Positions 57,101 to 64,000 of a stretch of DNA of 64,000 bases are shown here, one piece after another. Under the pieces are notes generated by a model. The model was not told where the DNA came from, did no database searches, and was given only the letters and a program-made list of their open reading frames with translations. Numbering within the stretch: position 1 is the stretch's first letter; the number at the start of each line of letters is the position of its first letter. Position numbers and translations under genes: made by a program. Source of the DNA: Myxococcus xanthus (lineage in GTDB: Bacteria; Myxococcota; Myxococcia; Myxococcales; Myxococcaceae); contig NZ_FNOH01000010.1 of NCBI RefSeq assembly GCF_900106535.1, positions 124,001 to 188,000 of the forward strand, in the 5' to 3' direction.

Positions 57101-60100
57101 CTTTGGCTTTGGCGGAACCAATGCCCACCTGGTGCTGGAGGAGTACCGGGGGCCTTCATCGGCGCCGAAGTCCCGTGAGGGCATCCCATCGGAGGCCGAA
57201 CTCGTGGTCGTGGCCACGGAGGGCTTGTTCCCGGATGGACGCGGACGGCCCGAAGCGGGGGTTCCTGTCGAGGTGGGAGCGCGCTTCGATCTGCAGGCAC
57301 TGCGCCTGCCGCCCACGGTGCGCCTGCTGCCCGACATCTCCGAGGACATGGATGCGACGCAGCACCTCGGGCTCGTGGTCGGGAGTGCGCTCGCCCAGAA
57401 GCTGGGGGCGTTCGACGCGCTTCGTTCAGGGACGGCCATCGTGCTGGGGCTGGAGGGCAAGACGCGCCGTGGTGTCGAGGCGGTCCAGCGTGTCCTGGCG
57501 TTCACGCTGCAACGGCGCTTGAGTGAGAAGGCTCGTCGCGAGCCAGCATCCGCCGCGGTGCTGCCCCTGGCGGAGCGTCTTTACTCGGCGGTGATGGGGA
57601 GCCTCCGTCCCTCGGGGCCGTACACGCTTCAGGGGATGATGCCGAACGTCACGCCCGGCCGTGTCGCGGGAGCGCTCGACGTCAAGGGGCCCAATTTCGT
57701 GGTGGATGCGGGGGCTGCGTCGTCCTCGGCGGCGCTCCAGGCTGCGCGGGGGCTTCTGGAGAGCGGCTTCGAGCTGGTCCTCGTGGGCAGTACGCACATT
57801 GGCAGGCCGGGTGAAGTCAGAGGGGCGCAGCAGCCCGAGGAAGGCGCGGCGCTCTTCGCGGTGACGACGGCGGAGAAGGCCCGAAGGCTCGGCTTGAAGC
57901 CCATGTGCCAGCTTCAGCTTTCCACCCGTGGCACGAAGGGGACAGGTGCGGGTATCGACCTGCCACCGCACTCGGCGGCGGAGAGCCTGGCATTGCTGCG
58001 CGCCGTACACGCGGCGGCGGATGGCCGTGCTGGCACGCTGCGGTTCCACCCCGATGCCGCGACAGGTGTCCGGCTCGAAGTGCGGCTCCAGCCGATGGCG
58101 GACGGGCTGCCCGTGGAATCAATGCAGTCGTCGTCGCGAGCCCACTCCCATGCCGCAACGGAAGGCCGGCTTGGCGTGTCATCTCGGGCAGCGGAGCAGG
58201 GAGGGCGGATTGACGCCTCCACGTCACCTCTTCGGACGCATCCTGATGCCGTGACGGACGGCCGAAGCGAACTGCCGTCCCGACCGTCAGAGGGAGTGCG
58301 GCTTGCTTCTTCCCGTTCTGTTGAATCCGCGTCGTCACCCGCCGACGGCGCATCGGGAGCCGAGTTGCAAGCCGCAGCGGGAGGCTTCGACCACGCCGCG
58401 CCCATTCAGTACCTGTCGCCCGTGCTGGTGGAGCGGCCGGTTCGGAAGACACGGCCCTCGTATCTCAGAGGCCGTCGGGTGCTGTTCATCGCGGAGGACG
58501 TGGCGCTCGCGCGCGAGCTTGCAGCTCGGGCGCAGGCCCTGTGCGGGGCGGAGCACCTGATTCTCTGTCCGGGAACAGGTTCGGATTCGGGACGCGTCCG
58601 GTACGTCGACCTCACGACCGACACCTCCGCGGAGGCCGGGCTGGCCGCCCTTGGCTTCGAGCCCGAGGTCATCCTTGCGGTCAGCCGCATCGAGGCAGGG
58701 GCGCTCGAGGCCGCGGTGGTCGCGGACACGGCGATGAAGCACGGGGCCCTGGAGCTGCTCTTCCTGACCGCCCGTCGCGCGTATGAGCGCCTGTCTCGTG
58801 GCGAGGTGGAGCTGGTGAGTCTGTGCATTGGCGCTGTGGGCCCACGGCGGTGCCTGCATCCAATGTCGGGACTGTTCGCGGGGATGCTCAAGTCCATCGG
58901 GCGGGAAGTGCCTGCCCGGAACGTTCGTGCCGTCTCCACCACGGCCATGCTGCTCCAGGAGGCGCTCGAGCTGGCCGAGGCTGAGCTGGGCTCGGAGGTG
59001 GAGGGGAATCACTCCATCGAGGTGTGCTTCGAAGGTCCGGTGCGCTGTGTCCGCGTGTTGCGGGTGACGGACGTCACGGCGGACCTGGCGGCGACGCTCG
59101 ATTCGCGCTCGGTGGTCCTGCTCACGGGCGGGGGCCGGGGCGTCACGGCAGTCCTCGCGGGAGCCCTGCTCAAGCGGTTTGGATGCAAGGTGGTCCTCGT
59201 AGGGCGGAGCGATCCGGATGAGGCACCCCTGCGCGTGCTCCAGGCCCGTGAGGAAGACCTGCCGGCGATGGAGCGGGAGTTCTACGCCTCGGAGCTGGCC
59301 CGCAATCGGGGCGTGCGCATGCCAGAGCTGCGCAAGCGCTTCGAGCGCTTCCTGGCCGCTCGCGAGCTGAAGGCCACGCTGGAGGGCCTGGGCCGGCTTC
59401 CGGGCGAGGTGCTCTACCGGGCCGCGGACGTCACGCGAGCGGCGGACGTGGACTGCGTGGTCCAGGAAATCGTCGACACGCATGGACGACTGGACCTGGT
59501 GGTGCATGGGGCGGGCACGCAGACGTCCAAGAAGCTGAATCGCAGGCAGCTCGGGGAGTTGCGTACGAACCTGGGCACCAAGCTGCTGGGGCTCAGGAAC
59601 CTGCGGGAAGCCTGCGTGAGTCGGCTCGCTCGGCCGGTGCCGTTCCACATCCTTACCTCCGCGTTCAGCTACATCGGGAATGACGGGCAGGCGGATTACG
59701 GCGCGGCGAACGAGGCGCTGGACCGGCTCTGCGCCTGGGTCAGCGACGCGAGCCAGGAGGTCCGCTGGTGCAGCGTGGGCTGGTTGGCCTGGGACGGAAT
59801 CGGCATGACGCGGGGTTCGGAGTACCGCGTGCTCGGTGCCAGCCGGCATCTGCGAGGAATCCGAGCGGAGGAAGGCGAAGCGCTCTTCCTCCAACTCGTG
59901 GATGGGCGGCCTCGACAGGCCATCAACGTCCAGCTCACTGAGAGCGAGCGTTCCTACTACGCACTGGAGGTCTTGCCCGCGGAGGAGACGCGTTCTCTGT
60001 CGGCCGGGCCCGTGCAGCGCGAGCTGGTCGTGGATTCGGCGAGTGTGCCGTGCCTGGAGGACCACCTCGTGCGTGGCACGCCCACGTTGCCTGGGGCCTG

Positions 60101-60842
60101 GGCGTTGGACCTGATGCTGCAAGCCGCGGTGGGCAACGGGCGGCCAGAGCTGCGCACCGTCACCATCGAGGACGTCCGGTTCTCACGCTTCATCCGAGTC
60201 AAGCAGGGAGGCCGCCAGCACCTGCGCGCCGAATGCTCGCCCCTCATCGATGAGCCCGGATGTCATGGCGTGCGGGTCCGGCTGATGGGGGACATCGTCC
60301 ATGCGTCGGGTGTCGTGCTGGAGAAGGACCTCGTCTATGCGGAGGCGCGGTTCACGCTGACGGCGGAGCCGCCGCGGGGCACGCCGGAGCTGGATGCGGC
60401 GGCGCCGTCGGGACAGGCACTGCGGGTCCACGACCCACACTGCGCCGCCGGTGCACCCATCGAACTGCGGAAGATGTTCGACTGCCTGGAGGAAATTCGC
60501 ATCGAGCCGTCGGCCCGGTTCGCGCGGTTGGGGCTGCCGGCCGAGCCTCGTCAGGCGGGCAGCACCGTGCCCGCGCTCGTCCTGGATGCCGCCTTGCGGC
60601 TGAGCGCGATGCATGTGGATGGGGAGTCGAGCGCGGTGTTCGCGCCCATCCAGTTCCAGCGGGCCACGTTCGATCGCGGCCTGGTGGACGTCCGGGGTGG
60701 AGCGCCGCTTCACCTCTCGTTGAAGGCACTTCCTCCGCGAGTGGATGGCGACCTGCTGGAGTGCGGCACCGTCGCTGCGCTCGACGAGGCGGGGCGGCTT
60801 CGGATGTTGCTCGAGGGCGGCCTTGCGCGGCCCATGGCTTGA
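54192..60842 (+). CDS. Iterative Pfa/enediyne-like synthase: hotdog-AT-KS-CLF-KR-DH
   Basis: The 2216-residue megasynthase carries, in order, six regions. First a hotdog thioesterase-like domain (1-120; resembles enediyne TEs such as DynE7/CalE7, FDDT...GREHLL). Then AT (about 205-520; GHSFGE, Ser306). Then KS (about 538-985; Cys735 in DAACASS, His868, His905). Then a short KS-like domain (about 1040-1240) with Ala1175 at the Cys position, like a chain-length factor. After a low-complexity linker (1270-1400) come KR (about 1420-1930; TGGGRG, Ser1823, Tyr1836) and a DH hotdog (1945-2216; HxxxGxxxxP at His1958). No acyl carrier domain is present; those are on the previous protein. In the DH the usual DxxxQ/H reads DAALR. 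It would build a long acyl chain from malonyl units. The order AT-KS and the fused N-terminal hotdog are unusual. Confidence 0.9.
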   Translation: MGYFAVPYDIHFDDTMAYGSHHFLTNFKFQCAGREHLLFSPDVFDVPEFRRDFDQVLLLTYEGYSRNLAPASLGDRLVVLTTLEEGGAVSIRFCFRTLKSDGTPVACGFQTVLCADRTSGALCSFPDSFLRCFDSLSGIFERAGARSFRDCVQQGGSALKEVFPESIRALAKSLLADPASLGTSRVVSLEGAPAASTAESPGALVLPPGATAFLFAGQGSFDPGLYLQLKALDPDLGDELQGVAAACRAVGVEAEPLLAARDVSGVQRALEELPQLDQLGIYLSGVLGARWMQRQGASPDVFVGHSFGEIAAMTAAGALDLRAGAQVVCHRIRALQVLPDDFGTLAAVALGESEAVRAIAECGASRLHIAGRNHARQTVVAGARGELARLRALLEGRGQGFTFVSSRYPFHHPGMAPAAKAFREMLDRVPMQAPRRRIYSPIERRAYVGGRPELADALASHLVRSFDFLGTVETLSRAGCARFVDCGTTGVLARIVQKIIPEETAAEVSVISKLLPAERSAPSAGIEPKSVDAAEVDESGIAVVSLGCILPGGAKDPETYWQNIRKGISGIVDQGLLQPELVTDFAGPAGTPDRTYTLLTGYVRDEDLVPPPGFDPTRFQQYVREQKLLAIALSQAMQGLKPVASKTPGRIQCLLGSTAEGSAEYDAALSVEAGEALLSARGERVHDIAALACAAREALGVEAISSDLAPHPTLQAVVTDVVGQGVATTLLDAACASSLYAMALGMKALERGDSDLILAGGVFSPGPGNSCLFSQFNGLSATGSRPFDARADGVIFGEGAGVVGLMRLKDAVAAGHRVHAVIRGAGLSSDGRSSSANVPRSDGQVAAMEACYSGAQVDPASVQYIEAHGTATPAGDATELRSIARVFGGKRSGVQLASVKALIGHVGWAAGAASVIKLCKAMAHRIFPVQSNFDAPGAALRAMGPGFEVNTREQPWPENGELPRRAATNGFGFGGTNAHLVLEEYRGPSSAPKSREGIPSEAELVVVATEGLFPDGRGRPEAGVPVEVGARFDLQALRLPPTVRLLPDISEDMDATQHLGLVVGSALAQKLGAFDALRSGTAIVLGLEGKTRRGVEAVQRVLAFTLQRRLSEKARREPASAAVLPLAERLYSAVMGSLRPSGPYTLQGMMPNVTPGRVAGALDVKGPNFVVDAGAASSSAALQAARGLLESGFELVLVGSTHIGRPGEVRGAQQPEEGAALFAVTTAEKARRLGLKPMCQLQLSTRGTKGTGAGIDLPPHSAAESLALLRAVHAAADGRAGTLRFHPDAATGVRLEVRLQPMADGLPVESMQSSSRAHSHAATEGRLGVSSRAAEQGGRIDASTSPLRTHPDAVTDGRSELPSRPSEGVRLASSRSVESASSPADGASGAELQAAAGGFDHAAPIQYLSPVLVERPVRKTRPSYLRGRRVLFIAEDVALARELAARAQALCGAEHLILCPGTGSDSGRVRYVDLTTDTSAEAGLAALGFEPEVILAVSRIEAGALEAAVVADTAMKHGALELLFLTARRAYERLSRGEVELVSLCIGAVGPRRCLHPMSGLFAGMLKSIGREVPARNVRAVSTTAMLLQEALELAEAELGSEVEGNHSIEVCFEGPVRCVRVLRVTDVTADLAATLDSRSVVLLTGGGRGVTAVLAGALLKRFGCKVVLVGRSDPDEAPLRVLQAREEDLPAMEREFYASELARNRGVRMPELRKRFERFLAARELKATLEGLGRLPGEVLYRAADVTRAADVDCVVQEIVDTHGRLDLVVHGAGTQTSKKLNRRQLGELRTNLGTKLLGLRNLREACVSRLARPVPFHILTSAFSYIGNDGQADYGAANEALDRLCAWVSDASQEVRWCSVGWLAWDGIGMTRGSEYRVLGASRHLRGIRAEEGEALFLQLVDGRPRQAINVQLTESERSYYALEVLPAEETRSLSAGPVQRELVVDSASVPCLEDHLVRGTPTLPGAWALDLMLQAAVGNGRPELRTVTIEDVRFSRFIRVKQGGRQHLRAECSPLIDEPGCHGVRVRLMGDIVHASGVVLEKDLVYAEARFTLTAEPPRGTPELDAAAPSGQALRVHDPHCAAGAPIELRKMFDCLEEIRIEPSARFARLGLPAEPRQAGSTVPALVLDAALRLSAMHVDGESSAVFAPIQFQRATFDRGLVDVRGGAPLHLSLKALPPRVDGDLLECGTVAALDEAGRLRMLLEGGLARPMA

Positions 60843-60866
60843 GACCTCCTTCCTTCGGGTGAACGC

Positions 60867-61952
60867 ATGAATTCTTCCAATCCCCAGGCGGGACCCATTC
60901 CCGCCGATGACCCCCGGTGGCTGCGGTCGGAGCTGCGCCGGGTGATGCCGCCGGAGTCCTTCCAGCCGCAGCCCCTGCGAGGCATCGTCGCGTTCGGGCT
61001 GGTTCCGGTGATGGTGGTCTTGATGTGGGCCGCGGGAAGCGGGCGGCTGCCATGGTGGGCGTGCCTGCTCATTTCGTTCGCGCTCGGGCAGATGGTGACG
61101 GCCGTGGGGCTGGCGGCGCATGAGGCGCTGCACCACGCGGTGTTCCGCAGCAGGGCGCTGGAGAGTCTCCTGGGCTGGGTGGGCTTCAGCCCGTTCCTGG
61201 TGACCCCCGGGAACTGGCGGGCGTGGCACGTCCAGGCACACCACAGCGCGGCGAACGTCCTGGTTCGAGATCCGGACATCCTGCCGCGTCAGAGCGAGTG
61301 GCGGACCCAGTGGTTCGCGAAGGTGTTCCACGCGATGTCCCCGGGCTCGGGCTCGTTGCTGAGCTTCGTCAGCTTCAGCTTCTTCTTCACCGCCCAGGGA
61401 CAGGCCTTCCTCTGGCACCACAGCCGGCTGCCGCAGTTCAAGCATGTGCACATGCATCGAACGCGGGAGCGCGTCCTCACGGTGCTCGTGATGGTGGGGT
61501 GGGGCGCGGTGGGCTGGTGGATGGGGCCCATGGGGGCGCTCTATGCGCTCATCCTTCCGCTCCTCATCGGCAACATCACCTTGATGATCTACATCGCCAC
61601 CAACCATTGGCTGCTGGCCGCGCACGAGGAGTCGGACAACCCCTTCGTGAACACGGCCAGCGTGGCGACGCATCCGGTGATGGACTGGCTGCACTACAAC
61701 TTCAGCCACCACCAGGAGCACCACATCTTCCCGGCCATGAGCCCGAAGTTCGCGCCGCTGCTTCGCAAGCACCTGCGCGATCTCAACCCCGAAGCGTCAC
61801 AGGTGTACCCGCACCTGCACGCGCTCCGGATGCTGTACCGGCGCCCGGCGCTCTATGCCGAGGACGGACAGACGCTCATGGCACCGGAGGGGACGCCTGC
61901 GATTGCCACAGAGGACCTGCGCCGCCAACTCAAAGAGCCAATCGTGCTTTGA
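60867..61952 (+). CDS. Membrane fatty-acid desaturase
   Basis: The 361-residue membrane protein has the three His boxes of diiron acyl desaturases: HEALHH (85-90), HVQAHH (121-126) and HHQEHH (281-286), plus several hydrophobic helices. It would insert double bonds into an acyl chain, using ferredoxin or a similar donor. It starts 24 bases after the megasynthase stop and is thus probably the last gene of the operon, acting on or after the synthase product. Front-end versus methyl-end specificity cannot be told. A strong hairpin follows. Confidence 0.9.
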   Translation: MNSSNPQAGPIPADDPRWLRSELRRVMPPESFQPQPLRGIVAFGLVPVMVVLMWAAGSGRLPWWACLLISFALGQMVTAVGLAAHEALHHAVFRSRALESLLGWVGFSPFLVTPGNWRAWHVQAHHSAANVLVRDPDILPRQSEWRTQWFAKVFHAMSPGSGSLLSFVSFSFFFTAQGQAFLWHHSRLPQFKHVHMHRTRERVLTVLVMVGWGAVGWWMGPMGALYALILPLLIGNITLMIYIATNHWLLAAHEESDNPFVNTASVATHPVMDWLHYNFSHHQEHHIFPAMSPKFAPLLRKHLRDLNPEASQVYPHLHALRMLYRRPALYAEDGQTLMAPEGTPAIATEDLRRQLKEPIVL

Positions 61953-62033
61953 ACTTCTGCTGGGAGGTGATTAACGCGTGGCTTGTTGTGTGTCGGCCTT
62001 GCTCAGGCCGCTGACTCATTATGGAAATGGGCC

Positions 62034-62065
62034 AACCGCCAGCGGTTCCGAATCCGCTGGCGGTT
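62034..62065. terminator. Strong bidirectional hairpin after the desaturase
   Basis: A perfect 12-bp stem (AACCGCCAGCGG at 62034-62045, complement at 62054-62065) with an 8-base loop lies between the convergent desaturase and metalloprotease genes. A smaller hairpin (CGGCCT/AGGCCG, 61994-62010) precedes it. Both could end transcription from either side. Confidence 0.8.
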
Positions 62066-62126
62066 ATCGCGCCGAAGGGTTGGGAGCGCTTCGTGTACGC
62101 CCCACCAGAATCACCCAGTCAGAGAA

Positions 62127-64000
62127 TTAGCCTGCGGTGTTGTGTATTTTTGAGAGCAGCTGTCGAGTCCCAGTGATGGTTGTCGAATCGAAATTTTCCA
62201 ACGCCTTATCGTCGAGGCTCTTGAGGAGTTTCGCCGCCTCGTTCGGATTTCCGGCTTGCCGCTTGAACTTTCCGTCGATTAGGCGGATGTATGGCCGCTG
62301 TGCATCAATGGCTTTGGCTCGGATAATGCTTGCGGTTACTGGGTCGGACGTGCCCATTTTTTCACGGCGCCGATTGACCACTTCGTCTAGGCGGTCCGCT
62401 ACTTTGGGCAGCGCCGACGAACCACCCAAGGCCAGGTAAAGGCCGACATCATCCCGCAGCAGATCGAGTGCGTCTTTCTCCTCCAGGTTGGATTTCGGCG
62501 TTGCGACTCGGATACGTAGAGGCTGCGAGCGCACGACGAGTTCGCGATTGTTCGACTCATCCATTATGGCGAGCACCGCCGTCACCTCGTACGTTCCGGG
62601 CTCCGCAAACGAGAATCCGCCAGAGCCGTACGTCAGGTTTAGGTTGTTCGTCATTGAGCCACCGGGCTGGACACGATCGGCATGTGCAACACCTCGGTCA
62701 AAGCACCGCTGGACGACGGGGATGAACGAGCGTGCCCCATCAATCCCTCGTGACGATTGACCAGTGTGTCGACGAATTAGGATCTCTAGGAAGCCGGCTT
62801 TGGGGTCGAGGAGAAAGGACGGCATGTCGAGGGGGCGACCGGTCTGATTCGTCAGCTCGACCTCGAGAAAAACGGGCTGTGCAAACGTGAACAATGGGCC
62901 TGATTGGGGAGGCTTCAACACGAGCTTGAAGTCGGCGATGGGTACCTCGGGCAGGTACGGCGCGTAGCCGCCGGAGCCGTCTGCCCAGTAATTGATGGAA
63001 TGGAACGGTTCCCCTCCGGGAATGAGTGGAGCCAGTGGGCCGTGCCGCAGGAATTCAAGCTCGTCGGCGTCGAAGGTATAACGGAATTTCGACCAGAACT
63101 CGTCGCGCCGGCTTCCGCCCTTGAAGCGCCAATCGTAGTTCATGAACGAGGTGGAATCTGAACGGCCTACTGTGCGCTCAAAGCGGTGCGCCAGGTTCAG
63201 TGCGTGCCCGAGTTCGTGGATGGTTGTTTGAATGAGCTTTCGCTCATGGTCGATGCCCTGAATGCCACGAATCTCGGATGCGAAGACGGCTGCTCCCTGG
63301 CGTGGAAGTGGGTCCGTCGTGTCGAACATGATGCCCAGCAATCCCTGGTCTGTCGAACGCGACAGTATAAGCAGATGTAAGTCCCACGCGCGTCGCAGAA
63401 GCGAAGCCTGTGCGACATCCTTCATGAGCGCGTGCAGTTGGGCGTTGTCCCATCCATTGGGGTTGGAGGGAATCTTGCTGGCCATACCAGCCACGTAGGT
63501 TTCGATGCCTGCATCGGCGAGCGCCGTCTCGATCGTAATTTCCCGATCACCGAACGTACGGGGCTTGGGCGGTTCTACATCATCCTCGATTTCCATCTCG
63601 ATGCCCACGTGGCGCAGACTGTCCGAAGTGCGCTCCACGACGAACGACAAGTCACGTCGTACGGGAAGTCCGGTGAGGGGGGCTTCGAAGTGCAGTATCC
63701 CCACAAGCGTATCGGTCTGCGGGCTTTGTCGAGTGAGAGTGAGCGTTCCCGTCGACTTCCGAGAATCCTCGTCTTGCCCCACGATGGGCCAGCGGCCATC
63801 GCCCAGATTCACACGCATGCCGGGCGCGGTGCGCATCGACGCTACGTACTGGCGGCCGGCTGTGTCCACACGGAACAGGTCGGCGCTGATGACGCCGCTT
63901 CCCGCTCCATCGACACGCAATTCAAGCGCCACCTCGCCGTTGCCGCCATCGTAGCGACCGTCGCGAAGTGTGGCGACTACGGCCTCCGGAACTGGCGCCG
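62127..64000 (-). CDS. Metzincin-type zinc metalloprotease, 3' part (5' end outside window)
   Basis: The frame stays open to the right window edge, so this is the C-terminal part (at least 624 residues) of a longer protein. It has the metzincin site HELGHALNLAH (HExxHxxxxxH) and the Met-turn SFMNYD shortly after. It resembles secreted zincins of unknown substrate. The C-terminal third has beta-rich segments (LKPPQSGPLFTFAQPVFLEVELTNQTGRPLDMPSF) that look like a fibronectin or accessory domain. The gene is visibly less GC-rich than its neighbours, with more A/T third positions, which suggests horizontal acquisition. An internal GTG at 63932 is not the start. Whether a signal peptide exists cannot be seen. 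Confidence 0.85.
   Translation of the reverse strand, partial: APVPEAVVATLRDGRYDGGNGEVALELRVDGAGSGVISADLFRVDTAGRQYVASMRTAPGMRVNLGDGRWPIVGQDEDSRKSTGTLTLTRQSPQTDTLVGILHFEAPLTGLPVRRDLSFVVERTSDSLRHVGIEMEIEDDVEPPKPRTFGDREITIETALADAGIETYVAGMASKIPSNPNGWDNAQLHALMKDVAQASLLRRAWDLHLLILSRSTDQGLLGIMFDTTDPLPRQGAAVFASEIRGIQGIDHERKLIQTTIHELGHALNLAHRFERTVGRSDSTSFMNYDWRFKGGSRRDEFWSKFRYTFDADELEFLRHGPLAPLIPGGEPFHSINYWADGSGGYAPYLPEVPIADFKLVLKPPQSGPLFTFAQPVFLEVELTNQTGRPLDMPSFLLDPKAGFLEILIRRHTGQSSRGIDGARSFIPVVQRCFDRGVAHADRVQPGGSMTNNLNLTYGSGGFSFAEPGTYEVTAVLAIMDESNNRELVVRSQPLRIRVATPKSNLEEKDALDLLRDDVGLYLALGGSSALPKVADRLDEVVNRRREKMGTSDPVTASIIRAKAIDAQRPYIRLIDGKFKRQAGNPNEAAKLLKSLDDKALENFDSTTITGTRQLLSKIHNTAG

Noticed and set aside
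1-64000. CRISPR arrays, tRNA and rRNA genes
   Set aside because: No regularly spaced direct repeats and no cloverleaf or rRNA-like segments were seen.

Overview
The window is a very GC-rich stretch of a bacterial chromosome. GC-biased third positions, frequent GTG starts, a CorE-like copper sigma factor, a giant TPR protein and Pfa-like lipid synthase genes all point to a myxobacterium (Myxococcus, Corallococcus or Pyxidicoccus type). This is inferred from gene content; no rRNA or tRNA gene is present to confirm it. The first gene (copper ATPase) and the last gene (zinc metalloprotease) run off the ends.

Region 1 (1-13942) is a copper-handling island. It holds the end of a Cu(+) P1B-1 ATPase, a cupredoxin-like protein and an operon of His-rich lipoprotein, TolC-like lipoprotein and multicopper oxidase. 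A CorE-type ECF sigma factor with a C-terminal Cys-rich domain and a convergent CopZ-like chaperone follow. Three promoters share one architecture, CTGTAAG, 16 bases, CGTC, and precede the cupredoxin, the His-rich lipoprotein operon and the chaperone; they are the likely targets of the sigma factor. After an arylsulfatase, a GlxA/AraC regulator and a thioesterase, a second copy of the lipoprotein/TolC/oxidase module appears with tightly overlapping genes. Neither copy has a pump or adaptor.

Region 2 (13985-34000) is mixed: a less GC-rich orphan gene with its own promoter, a P-loop ATPase, a lipase, a PaiB-like protein, a transposase remnant, a MoaB/CinA-type protein, a 1692-residue TPR protein, an acetyltransferase, an M13 peptidase lipoprotein, a DUF4136 lipoprotein, a Rieske oxygenase with a TetR regulator and a palindromic operator candidate, an MFS exporter, a secreted protein and an OpgC-like membrane protein.

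Region 3 (34069-41527) is a five-gene metal-efflux unit: outer-membrane factor, adaptor, HME-type RND pump, response regulator and histidine kinase, mostly with 4-base overlaps. The pump's charged TM4 motif suggests divalent cations rather than copper.

Region 4 (41646-52528) holds a short UvrA-like protein, a 7TM-DISM/MCP fusion receptor, an E2-type acyltransferase core without lipoyl domain, a three-gene overlapping operon (beta-sandwich protein, radical SAM protein with PqqD-like front, FGE-fold protein), a GFA-family protein and a Gfo/Idh/MocA oxidoreductase.

Region 5 (52663-61952) is the most unusual: a compact iterative lipid/polyketide synthase. One protein carries two acyl carrier domains fused to a FabL-like reductase. 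The next (2216 residues) carries thioesterase-like hotdog, AT, KS, a truncated chain-length-factor-like domain, KR and DH. A three-His-box desaturase closes the operon, and a strong hairpin terminates it. The predicted product is an unsaturated or partly reduced acyl chain; its identity cannot be read from the sequence.
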